DNA of 7,854 nucleotides from Cyclobacteriaceae bacterium (GTDB lineage: Bacteria; Bacteroidota; Bacteroidia; Cytophagales; Cyclobacteriaceae). Shown here piece after piece: positions 1 to 6,506 of the stretch. Made by a program: the position numbers and the translations under genes. The stretch lies in NCBI GenBank assembly GCA_030637245.1, contig DAOVVI010000061.1, positions 1-7,854 on the forward strand. Reading direction: 5' to 3'. Position 1 is the stretch's first letter. Each line of letters starts with the position of its first letter. Under the pieces are notes generated by a model. That model saw only the letters and a list, made by a program, of their open reading frames with translations, did not search any database and had not been told where the DNA came from.

Positions 1-480
1 AATGGCTTCCGTATGCATGCTATTGATGATACATATTTCATCAGCAATCTTTCCTGTATATGGAAAATAATCACTTATCCAAGCACCGTTTTGACCATAT
101 TGCTTAAAATCTGGTAAAGAACCAACCAATGGGAATCGGTCTTGGTTTGAAGTTATTCCGGTAAGCCGTTGACCATTTCTGATGGATTCAGGAAGATCTT
201 CTCCCATACGCTCGCGGAGTAAGGGCTTATAATCAAATGATTCAAATTGCGATGGCGCACCAGCCTGGAACAGATAGATGATGCGTTTAGCTTTTGGTGC
301 AAAGTGTGGAATCCCCGCATTTGGAGAATTTTGATCTAAGCTAATACCTCCACGTTTAAATAAATCCGGAATCATTAATGATCCCAGGGCAACAGTTCCC
401 AGACCAACACTTAATTTAGAAAAGAAGTGTCTCCTGTTGATATTCAGTTTTTCGCCGGATATTTTTTCAGTTAAGCTCAT
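1..480 (-). CDS. DUF1501 family protein, Tat-exported, N-terminal 160 residues (gene cut by the left edge)
   Basis: Translation from the ATG at 480 stays open for 160 codons to base 1, so the C-terminal part is missing. Residues 15-20 read NRRHFF, followed by a hydrophobic stretch (SKLSVGLGTVALGSLMIP). This is a twin-arginine signal, so the protein is probably folded in the cytoplasm and exported to the periplasm. Residues 64-80 (AKRIIYLFQAGAPSQFE, then SFDYKPLL) match the opening of DUF1501 proteins, which usually read like 'K.vI.lfm.GGpSq.DtFDpKP' and have an alkaline-phosphatase/sulfatase-like fold. The motif INSMHTEAI at the edge also fits. Full-length members are usually 400-500 residues. 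The gene starts three bases after the stop of the PSCyt/DUF1549/DUF1553 gene, the usual partner of this family, so the two are almost certainly cotranscribed. The biochemical role of the family is not established. Family assignment is confident; substrate is unknown. Confidence 0.88.
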   Translation of the reverse strand, partial: MSLTEKISGEKLNINRRHFFSKLSVGLGTVALGSLMIPDLFKRGGISLDQNSPNAGIPHFAPKAKRIIYLFQAGAPSQFESFDYKPLLRERMGEDLPESIRNGQRLTGITSNQDRFPLVGSLPDFKQYGQNGAWISDYFPYTGKIADEICIINSMHTEAI

Positions 481-483
481 AGA

Positions 484-2832
484 TTATTCCTTTGTTATGG
501 TTTCATCCAGATTATATAACACTTGTGCAACCATCATTAATGCGGCAGTACCAGCAGGATCAGAAACACTTGCTGAAGATTGCCCCACAGATATTAATTT
601 CATGGCCTTTTCAGTATTATCTTCAAATTTTTTCAAAAAATCCTCATGGTACTCAGACAAAACTTCGAGTTCATTTTCTGTAGGATATCTAATCAGAATA
701 CTTGTGAAAATGGTTTTTAAGGCATCATCAATATCTGATGTATTTTCATTTATATTATTGGCGATAACCCGTGCGCCCTCCAATACCTGGATGTCATTTT
801 GTAATGCAAGCGCCTGCAAGGGAGTATTCGTTTTTTGTCTGCGAACTTCACATAAATCACGATTTGGTGCATCAAAAATAGCCATGGAAGGAGGCGGCAA
901 TGTTCTTTTCCAAAAAGTATATAAAGATCTCCTATAAAGCTTATTCCCTGTGTCGGGGATATATTTTGTTAAAATACCGCGGTTGCCTCCGGCATTGGTT
1001 TCTTCCCATAAACCCGGCGGTTGGTATGGTTTCACGCTTGGCCCGCCAATTTCATCATTTAACAATCCACTTGTGGTTAAAATATAATCTCTGATCTCTT
1101 CTGCTCCCAGTCTGAATCTTGAACCCCGGGCCAGATAAATATTCTCGGGATCTGCTTTTTTCATTTCCGGAGTGATGTCGGAAGACTGCCGGTATGTTGC
1201 GCTGGTCACCAGCTTTTTCAATATATATTTGATATCCCAATCATGCTCCATAAAATCAACAGCAAGCCAGTCCAACAATTCCGGATGCGTGGGTAATGAA
1301 CCCTGGCTGCCAAAATTTTCAGTAGTTTTTACAATCCCCTGCCCAAAAATCATGGCCCAAAGCCTATTTACGAAAACTCTTGCAGTCAGTGGATTTTTAT
1401 GGTTTGTCAACCATTTGGCAAGCCCCAGCCTGTTTTTAGGGTAATCATCCGGAAATTTCATAATTGCAATTGGAGCTGAGGCTGACACCAAATCTGAAGG
1501 TGCATCATAATTTCCTCTTGCCAGGACAAAGGTTTCCCTGGCGCTGGAATCATTCATTACCATGACATTTATCTTTCCTGTGTCCGGCTTGTTTATGAAA
1601 GCAAGAATTCCTTTGATATCCGAATCTTCAATTTTTATATATGGAGCATCGGCATAGTATTTCCTATTTTTTGCCTGCACGGCGTCCATCTGAAGTCCTT
1701 TTTCATTTACATTATTGAAAAAGGCATACATACTATAATATTCCTTTTGCGACAAAGGATCGTACTTATGGTCATGACATTTTGCGCACTCAAGCGTTAA
1801 ACCGAGAATCCCTTTTCCCAGGGTGTTTGTTCTGTCACTGACATAGGTAGATCGATATTCCTCATCGATCACTCCGCCTTCCTGCGTAATAGGATGATTC
1901 CTGTTAAAACCAGTTGCCAGTATTTGTTCTTTATTGGCATTTGGCATTAAGTCTCCGGCAATCTGCCAGGTCAGAAACCGATCGTAAGGCATATTTATAT
2001 TAAAAGCACGAATCACCCAATCCCTCCATGGCCACATAGTTCTATAGCTGTCATCCTGATATCCGTGAGAATCGGCATACCTGGCTGCATCAAGCCACTC
2101 TCTTGTCATCCTTTCTCCATAGGCAGGTTTTGACAGGTAATAGTCCACCAATTCTTCATAATTAAACACCGAATTATTTCGTATAAATTTTTCCACTTCT
2201 TCTATGGTTGGCGGCAAACCGGTAAGATCTAAACTTACTCTTCTGATCAATTTTGTATTGGATGCCTCTTCTGATGGATTTAGGCCTTTTTTTTCAATTT
2301 CGCTTAAAATGAAATAGTCAATTTCATTTCTTACCCAGGTTTTATTTTCAATTTCGGGAAGCTCTGATTTTTCAGGTGGAATGAAAGCCCAATGCGGTTT
2401 ATATTTTGCTCCCTGTTCAATCCATTTTCTTAATATTGCCTTTTCTTCCTCACTTAGCTGTAAGTGAGAATCCGGCCTCGGCATAACTAAACTTTCGTCA
2501 TTTGTAAATATTCTCGTAACAAGCTCACTTTTTTCAATATCTCCGGAGACGATAGCAAAATTTCCGGGATTCTCTTTTAATTCAGCCTTTGCGACTTCCT
2601 CTTTATCCAGCCGTAAACCGGCTTTTCGTTTATTTGCATCAGGACCATGGCAGACAAAACATTTATCAGAGAGTATGGGTTTCACATGAAAATTGAAGCT
2701 TATTTCCTCAGGCAATTTTAGGTTAATCGACGCCTGTTCCCTACTTACGGATTTAGTTTCGGCTATTTGCCAGATGGTTAAAAACAAGATCCCGATTATG
2801 ACAAGAAGAAGTAAATTTTGTCTTGAAGGCAT
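484..2832 (-). CDS. Planctomycete-type cytochrome c protein (PSCyt1-DUF1549-DUF1553), membrane-anchored
   Basis: This is a 782-residue protein read from the ATG at 2832. A longer frame starts with TTG at 2850, but that codon falls at the predicted transcription start. The N terminus is MPSRQNLLLLVIIGILFLTI, a single hydrophobic anchor (about residues 6-24) with no lipobox cysteine, so the body is probably periplasmic and tethered to the inner membrane. Residues 58-62 are CFVCH, a heme-c site in the PSCyt1 domain, in the usual context (KPIL.dkCfvCHGPD). DUF1549 (PSCyt2) covers roughly 169-380, with LTGLPPT, WLDAARYADSHGYQDD and a second CxxCH (CAKCH, 349-353) followed by DHKYDP. DUF1553 (PSD1) covers roughly 464-740, with NPLTARVFVNRLW, GSQGSLPTHPELLDWLA and NTPLQALALQN. 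Many relatives carry an extra carbohydrate-binding-like segment between the two DUFs; here that linker is short. The protein sits directly upstream of a DUF1501 gene. It is probably a redox protein of an undefined periplasmic module, often found near polysaccharide-degradation genes; the reaction is unknown. Confidence 0.93.
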   Translation of the reverse strand: MPSRQNLLLLVIIGILFLTIWQIAETKSVSREQASINLKLPEEISFNFHVKPILSDKCFVCHGPDANKRKAGLRLDKEEVAKAELKENPGNFAIVSGDIEKSELVTRIFTNDESLVMPRPDSHLQLSEEEKAILRKWIEQGAKYKPHWAFIPPEKSELPEIENKTWVRNEIDYFILSEIEKKGLNPSEEASNTKLIRRVSLDLTGLPPTIEEVEKFIRNNSVFNYEELVDYYLSKPAYGERMTREWLDAARYADSHGYQDDSYRTMWPWRDWVIRAFNINMPYDRFLTWQIAGDLMPNANKEQILATGFNRNHPITQEGGVIDEEYRSTYVSDRTNTLGKGILGLTLECAKCHDHKYDPLSQKEYYSMYAFFNNVNEKGLQMDAVQAKNRKYYADAPYIKIEDSDIKGILAFINKPDTGKINVMVMNDSSARETFVLARGNYDAPSDLVSASAPIAIMKFPDDYPKNRLGLAKWLTNHKNPLTARVFVNRLWAMIFGQGIVKTTENFGSQGSLPTHPELLDWLAVDFMEHDWDIKYILKKLVTSATYRQSSDITPEMKKADPENIYLARGSRFRLGAEEIRDYILTTSGLLNDEIGGPSVKPYQPPGLWEETNAGGNRGILTKYIPDTGNKLYRRSLYTFWKRTLPPPSMAIFDAPNRDLCEVRRQKTNTPLQALALQNDIQVLEGARVIANNINENTSDIDDALKTIFTSILIRYPTENELEVLSEYHEDFLKKFEDNTEKAMKLISVGQSSASVSDPAGTAALMMVAQVLYNLDETITKE
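488..493 (-). promoter_or_regulatory. Ribosome binding site of the DUF1501 gene
   Basis: On the minus strand AAAGGA lies seven bases before the ATG at 480, inside the last codons of the upstream cytochrome gene. It is one of the few Shine-Dalgarno-like sites in the window. It supports both the chosen start and translational coupling of the two genes. Confidence 0.5.
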
Positions 2833-2854
2833 GGTTAACTTTTGGTACAATATG

Positions 2855-2886
2855 TAAAAATATCATTGTTGAGAGAATAAAGCAAA
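2855..2886 (-). promoter_or_regulatory. Candidate Bacteroidota-type promoter of the cytochrome/DUF1501 unit
   Basis: Read on the minus strand, TTTG (2883-2886) is followed after 20 bases by TATTTTTA (2855-2862). The Bacteroidota consensus is a TTTG -33 element, about 19-21 bases, then TAnnTTTG, so the -7 box matches except for its last base. Transcription would begin near 2848, giving a leader of about 16 bases to the ATG at 2832. It would exclude the TTG at 2850 as a start. The region is AT-rich, so a chance match is possible. Confidence 0.3.
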
Positions 2887-2939
2887 TTGGAGAAATCTTA
2901 TATCTTCGCATTTGTTTTCAATTTGACTTTATATATTTT

Positions 2940-3683
2940 ATGAATTGGTTTGAGATTTTTGTTTGGATATGGATTACAATTCCAATAATTATTTTTCCGA
3001 TTCTGCTAAAGACCAGGGTTCCGTATGGCCGGCATGTGACATCTGGCTGGGGCCCGATGATTGACAACCACTGGAGTTGGTTTTGGATGGAGGTTCCGGC
3101 TCTTTTAACTTTCCCGCTATTAGCGATATTTGGCCCCACTGAAAAGGATACACTTTCATGGATTTTAATTGCTTTATGGTCTGTACATTATATGAACAGA
3201 GTTTTGATATTCCCCTTCAGGATAAAAACCAAAAACAAGAAAATGCCTTTGATCATTTCAATAAGCGCGATATTTTTTAATCTGGTAAATGGATTTGTAA
3301 ATGGATATTATATCGGATTTGTAAATGGAAATTCAGGCGCTTTATTTGGTTTCATGACAATTATTGGATTAATCGTATTTTTCACAGGATTTACAATTAA
3401 TCAGATTGCTGACTCAAAACTAATCACTTTAAGAAAGCAAGATCAGGGATATCAGATCCCATTGGGATGGCTTTTTAACTATATCAGTTGCCCGAATCAT
3501 TTTGGTGAAATAGTGGAATGGGTGGGATTTGCTTTGGTCGCAAGAAATCCGGCAGCCATATCATTTGCTGTATGGACTTTTTGCAATCTGACGCCAAGAG
3601 CAAATAATCATCACTCCTGGTACAAAGAGCAATTTCCGGAATATCCAAAAGACCGGAAAGTTGTATTGCCTTTTTTGTGGTGA
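2940..3683 (+). CDS. Steroid 5-alpha-reductase family membrane protein (SRD5A/DET2-like)
   Basis: This is a 247-residue, strongly hydrophobic protein with several membrane segments (about 5-23, 50-65, 72-92, 103-120, 134-152, 192-214). Its length is close to that of human SRD5A2 (254). The open frame extends upstream to a TTG at 2823, but that extension overlaps the divergent gene and has no family character, so the ATG at 2940 is chosen. Signature motifs are YGRH (29-32), WSWFWMEVPA (45-54), HYMNRVLIFPFR (83-94), IPLGWLFNYISCPNHFGEI (173-191) and PRANNHHSWY (219-228), and the protein ends YPKDRKVVLPFLW. Glu51, Tyr84, Asn186 and Glu190 align by motif with human SRD5A2 residues Glu57, Tyr91, Asn193 and Glu197, which bind substrate or NADPH. 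The fold and the NADPH-dependent reduction of an enone-type double bond are therefore well supported. The substrate in a bacterium is not; it could be a sterol-like, polyprenoid or other lipid. The gene stands alone, divergent from the cytochrome unit and convergent with kdnB. No convincing own promoter was found. Confidence 0.9.
   Translation: MNWFEIFVWIWITIPIIIFPILLKTRVPYGRHVTSGWGPMIDNHWSWFWMEVPALLTFPLLAIFGPTEKDTLSWILIALWSVHYMNRVLIFPFRIKTKNKKMPLIISISAIFFNLVNGFVNGYYIGFVNGNSGALFGFMTIIGLIVFFTGFTINQIADSKLITLRKQDQGYQIPLGWLFNYISCPNHFGEIVEWVGFALVARNPAAISFAVWTFCNLTPRANNHHSWYKEQFPEYPKDRKVVLPFLW
3291..3329 (+). repeat. 15-bp direct repeat inside the reductase gene
   Basis: GGATTTGTAAATGGA occurs at 3291-3305 and again, identically, at 3315-3329. 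The 24-base period keeps the frame. It encodes GFVNG twice within the stretch VNGFVNGYYIGFVNGNSG (residues 116-133), where eukaryotic relatives show a single NGY-type motif. It may be a small in-frame duplication in a loop between membrane segments. Confidence 0.65.
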
Positions 3684-3694
3684 TTATTAGGCAC

Positions 3695-3734
3695 ATTATG
3701 AGAATAATAGAAACCTTATTCCATTTCTCATAAT
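3695..3734 (+). terminator. Stem-loop after the reductase gene, possible terminator
   Basis: ATTATGAGAA (3695-3704) and TTCTCATAAT (3725-3734) form a perfect 10-bp stem around a 20-base loop, 11 bases after the reductase stop. The sequence after it on the plus strand is T-rich (TGATTTTTATTTTTGAG, from 3751), though the T-run is not immediately adjacent. An alternative inner stem, AATAA (3703-3707) with TTATT (3716-3720), overlaps it. The position between convergent genes suits a terminator for the plus strand. The stem is AT-rich and so only moderately stable. On the minus strand no T-run follows, so termination of kdnB here is less certain. Confidence 0.45.
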
Positions 3735-3771
3735 TTCATTAATACTTTATTGATTTTTATTTTTGAGACAA

Positions 3772-3816
3772 AGTAGTGACCAGAACCCAGTCTCCAGAGC
3801 CCAGCACCCCCAGTAG
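3772..3816. repeat. Short GC-rich imperfect tandem repeat flanked by AGTAG
   Basis: Between the convergent genes, CCAGAACCCAGTCT (3780-3793) is followed directly by CCAGAGCCCAGCAC (3794-3807); the two 14-base units share 10 positions. A partial third unit (CCCCAG) follows. The tract is rich in C on the plus strand within an otherwise AT-rich spacer. It is bounded by the direct repeat AGTAG (3772-3776 and 3812-3816), as might be left by an insertion. No protein is encoded. The remaining spacer (3684-3841) holds only the stem-loop described separately. Confidence 0.45.
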
Positions 3817-3841
3817 CAATAATCAAAATGAAACTCTTATT

Positions 3842-4921
3842 TTAAAATCTACGGTAAACCTCCATCAAATATTCTTTAGTCAATTTCTTTTCCCAGTCAT
3901 GGCCCATGGCGTGCGTCCACATATGCGGAAGATTGTATGCCACATCAGCCATTTTGGAGATTTCATCGTTAGACCAGCTAGCTGAAATATTTTGAGGGAG
4001 GTCGATTTTATGGAAAGCAACCATATCTTTAAATTCTTGTACTGCCTCACCATAAAACTCCTTCAAATGATTAAAGGCGATACAGTTTGCATAACCATGG
4101 CGCATCCCAAAAACATATGATAACCCATAAGAAAAAGCATGGCACGCGCCAACTTCAGAATAAGTCAGGCTCAATCCACCAAATAAAGATGCAATCATCA
4201 ATTTTTCATTATTTTCAGGATTCTGACCACTTTTCTCTCCAGTAAAAACATCCCGACATAGTTTCAACGCCTGGTCTCCATATGCTCTTGAAAACTCATT
4301 ATAAAAGATACCGCTTTCCGATTCAATACAATGGATGAAACAATCCATACCTGTATAAAACCATTGATTTCTTAGTACTGTTTCTGTCAATTCGGGATCG
4401 AGGATTACCTGGTTAAAAACTGTCCAATCGCATTTTAAACCCAGTTTTTTAACCGGCCCGGTCAACACTGCAGTCATAGAACATTCAGCTCCGGTTCCCG
4501 AAGTTGTGGGTACGCCGAGGTGATAAATTCCCGGATTCTTCACCAAATTCAATCCCTGGTAAAGTGAAGATGAACCTTCGTTATTCACCATAAGCGATAG
4601 CGCTTTCGCGATATCCATGATGCTACCGCCTCCAATACCTATAACGCCAGATGGCATTCCTTTTTCAGCCAGGATAGTATCTCTTAATCTATCAATTTGC
4701 TCTGTGGTTGGCTCATGAGGATCCACATCTTCAAAAAAGATCATGTCTTTATCATGTAGCGGAACACGCTTTTCGAGATCCTTTCCTTTGAAATAATTAT
4801 CCACGATAAAAACCATGAAATTATCATTCTCAGATCGCTTTGGCTCCAGTATTTCATCCAATTGATTGAATGCACCCTTGCCATAACAAACCTTATCTAT
4901 ATTTTTAAAATTTCTATGCAT
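3842..4921 (-). CDS. kdnB: 3-deoxy-alpha-D-manno-octulosonate 8-oxidase (KdnB), group III iron-type alcohol dehydrogenase
   Basis: This is a 359-residue protein from the ATG at 4921. A GTG one codon earlier (4924) is an equally open but less likely start. It is a metal-dependent (group III) alcohol dehydrogenase. The nucleotide-binding loop is GIGGGSIMD (95-103), with PTTSGTGAE at 138-146. The metal ligands expected for the family are all present: Asp193 and His197 in GMDCFIHCIES, His261 in GACHAFSYGL, and His275 in GMRHGYAN. Taken alone this would be a generic dehydrogenase. The close fit to KdnB, and the adjacent kdnA only 53 bases upstream on the same strand, identify it as the enzyme that oxidises the C8 hydroxyl of Kdo to an aldehyde. 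In the characterised Shewanella oneidensis pathway this aldehyde is the substrate of KdnA. It is cytoplasmic and acts before Kdo activation and transfer to lipid A. No clear ribosome binding site is seen. The gene is probably cotranscribed with kdnA. Confidence 0.88.
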   Translation of the reverse strand: MHRNFKNIDKVCYGKGAFNQLDEILEPKRSENDNFMVFIVDNYFKGKDLEKRVPLHDKDMIFFEDVDPHEPTTEQIDRLRDTILAEKGMPSGVIGIGGGSIMDIAKALSLMVNNEGSSSLYQGLNLVKNPGIYHLGVPTTSGTGAECSMTAVLTGPVKKLGLKCDWTVFNQVILDPELTETVLRNQWFYTGMDCFIHCIESESGIFYNEFSRAYGDQALKLCRDVFTGEKSGQNPENNEKLMIASLFGGLSLTYSEVGACHAFSYGLSYVFGMRHGYANCIAFNHLKEFYGEAVQEFKDMVAFHKIDLPQNISASWSNDEISKMADVAYNLPHMWTHAMGHDWEKKLTKEYLMEVYRRF

Positions 4922-4974
4922 CACTATTGATTGATTTAATGAATTATTGAAATAGAGATTTTTGATTGAATAAA

Positions 4975-6168
4975 TTAAAGTACTTTTTTAATGGAAGTAA
5001 TTACTTTGTCAGTATATGCAGCTAATTCATCTTCTTTCCATGTACAGGAAATACCGATAGAAACCAACCTGCTAATCACATCTTCAGACTTCGGTAAGGA
5101 CAAATTTTTATAATCCTGAGGTGCGCCTAGATCGTTGATAGCTAATTTTGAAGGAAATTTTATTTCCTTGATGTGATCCCATTGATTGATAAAATGATAC
5201 ATATTCGTGTACCAATTTGCTACACCACCAACACCGTCTTCTGCTAACTGGGCAAATAGCTCAGTTGCCTTTTCTTTGGTAGGCACAAAGAAGTTCAGGA
5301 ACGTCGCTGAGTCACCTAATTCATCATCCATTTTTCTGAAGGTCAATCCGCCGATCTTTTTCAACCTGTCTTTTATGTATTTTTTGTTTTTTCTGTTTTG
5401 TTCCAAAATCCAGGGTAGCTTTCTCATTTGGGCGAGACCTATGGCTGCATTTATTTCACCAATTCTAAAATTTGAACCCATAATGTAATGATCCTCCATG
5501 CCGCGGTTATTTCCTTCATGTGTGTGCCCGTGATCCGCCACCTGGTCAATATTTTTATAAATCTCCTCCTTATTGGTGATGGTCATTCCGCCTTCGCCAC
5601 AAGTGGTGATTTTGAAATAATCAAAAGAAAAAGCTCCCGCAGCTCCATGAAGGCCTACGGATTTTCCCTTATAACTTGCACCCATTGCCTGCCCGCAATC
5701 TTCCAGTAATACCAAATTATGCTTTTTGCAAACTTCCAGAATTCCGTCCAGATCGGCTGCTGCCCCACACATATGAATCAACAAAACAGCCTTGGTATTT
5801 GGAGTAATAGCTGCTTCAATTCCTTCAGGACTCAGACAGATCGTTTCATCTATTTCAGCAAAAACAGGTAAAGCCCCGGCTAAAAACACTGCTTCAATCG
5901 GCGCCACAAATGTATAGGGTGGCACAATTACTTCATCACCATGCCCAATACCCGTTGCAGCCATGATACTTGTGACCGCTGCAGTTCCACTCGATACTGC
6001 ATGTGCATAATTAGCCCCGGTTTGTTTGCAAACTTCTTCTTCAAATTCAGCAGCTTTCCACATCCCCTTTCTTAGATGTTCGTGTCCATATCGAAACAAG
6101 ACTCCTGTTTCCAGCACATCCATTACTTCTTTGCGCTCCTCAGCGCCGTAAACTTCCATTCCTGGCAT
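4975..6168 (-). CDS. kdnA: 8-amino-3,8-dideoxy-alpha-D-manno-octulosonate transaminase (KdnA), DegT/DnrJ/EryC1 family
   Basis: This is a 397-residue PLP-dependent sugar aminotransferase. The start MPGMEVYGAEE and the segment ETGVLFRYG (20-28) are typical of KdnA. Family features are AVSSGTAAVTS (57-67), PPYTFVAPIEAV (83-94), LLEDCGQAMGASY (154-166; Asp157 would contact the PLP ring nitrogen) and SFDYFKITTCGEGG (181-194), where Lys186 is the predicted Schiff-base lysine. NFRIGEINAAIGLAQ (233-247) is the conserved segment around the subunit interface. It would transfer an amino group from glutamate to the 8-aldehyde made by KdnB, giving Kdo8N. That sugar replaces Kdo in lipopolysaccharide and lowers its negative charge. 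Length is normal and no key residue is missing. AAGAG lies just upstream of the ATG as a weak ribosome binding site. It is the first gene of a two-gene unit with kdnB. No CMP-Kdo synthetase or Kdo transferase lies in the window. Confidence 0.9.
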   Translation of the reverse strand: MPGMEVYGAEERKEVMDVLETGVLFRYGHEHLRKGMWKAAEFEEEVCKQTGANYAHAVSSGTAAVTSIMAATGIGHGDEVIVPPYTFVAPIEAVFLAGALPVFAEIDETICLSPEGIEAAITPNTKAVLLIHMCGAAADLDGILEVCKKHNLVLLEDCGQAMGASYKGKSVGLHGAAGAFSFDYFKITTCGEGGMTITNKEEIYKNIDQVADHGHTHEGNNRGMEDHYIMGSNFRIGEINAAIGLAQMRKLPWILEQNRKNKKYIKDRLKKIGGLTFRKMDDELGDSATFLNFFVPTKEKATELFAQLAEDGVGGVANWYTNMYHFINQWDHIKEIKFPSKLAINDLGAPQDYKNLSLPKSEDVISRLVSIGISCTWKEDELAAYTDKVITSIKKVL

Positions 6169-6193
6169 GATCTCTTATTGTTTATTGATGAAA

Positions 6194-6223
6194 CAAATAT
6201 TTGGAATTGTAAATTGAATCCAA
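6194..6223 (-). promoter_or_regulatory. Candidate Bacteroidota-type promoter of kdnA-kdnB
   Basis: On the minus strand, TTG (6221-6223) is followed after 19 bases by AATATTTG (6194-6201), which matches the TAnnTTTG -7 consensus except for its first base. The predicted start of transcription is near 6187, about 19 bases before the kdnA ATG. A short inverted repeat, TTGTTT (6178-6183) and AAACAA (6191-6196), spans the predicted start point and could be an operator, but six base pairs is weak evidence. Confidence 0.42.
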
Positions 6224-6328
6224 CGCAATATTAACCATTTATACCTTTTCTATTAAAAGTTCTACTCAATAAATTTGGTCCTATACTCATCAGAAAAACA
6301 AATTACCGATTCACACCTTTGTTGATGT

Positions 6329-6506
6329 TGTCGCAGGATTGCGCCAGAGATGGAGCGCTTGTTTGAACCCCTGCCTCGCCGGCCAGGCGGGCGAAATAGG
6401 TTTGTGCGCCTGCCTGCCACTGCGCTGGGTTTTGCGTTTGGATAGGCAGGGTGGCAGGTGAGTAGCGACAGCCTGTCCGCCGGAGGAGGGCCCGCCAATG
6501 CGCCCA
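6329..6506. repeat. GC-rich intergenic island with inverted repeats, no gene
   Basis: This stretch directly follows the dinB stop and is sharply different from its surroundings: 40 of 60 bases are G or C at 6361-6420, against 16 of 60 at 6241-6300. CCTGCCAC (6413-6420) pairs perfectly with GTGGCAGG (6451-6458). CCTGCC (6409-6414) can alternatively pair with GGCAGG (6445-6450). TCGCC (6376-6380) pairs with GGCGA (6390-6394). GCGCCA-GAGA-TGG-AG-CGC (6341-6358) can fold to a stem with a GAGA loop and a two-base bulge. TCCGCCGGAGGA (6476-6487) is a near-perfect palindrome. Two overlapping open frames on the minus strand (ending near 6262 and 6311) are Pro/Arg-rich and resemble no known protein. 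The look is that of a dispersed REP-like element or a structured RNA. As it follows dinB it may also end that transcript. The rest of the spacer, 6169-6328, is AT-rich and shows only the kdnA promoter. Confidence 0.5.

Noticed and set aside
437..937. Open frame of 166 codons on the plus strand
   Set aside because: It lies wholly opposite the end of the cytochrome gene and the start of the DUF1501 gene, both with clear family motifs, and its own translation shows no recognisable domain.
2918..2939. A promoter for the reductase gene (TCAATTTG at 2918 or TATATTTT at 2932)
   Set aside because: Neither box has a TTG at the expected 19-21 base distance, and the second would put the transcription start inside the coding region.
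3772..3816. CRISPR array
   Set aside because: The units are 14 bases, imperfect and directly adjacent with no spacers, and no cas gene is present.
6341..6458. A tRNA or known riboswitch in the GC-rich island
   Set aside because: The hairpins do not form a cloverleaf, there is no T-loop GGTTCRANYCC sequence, and I could not match the island to a known riboswitch class.
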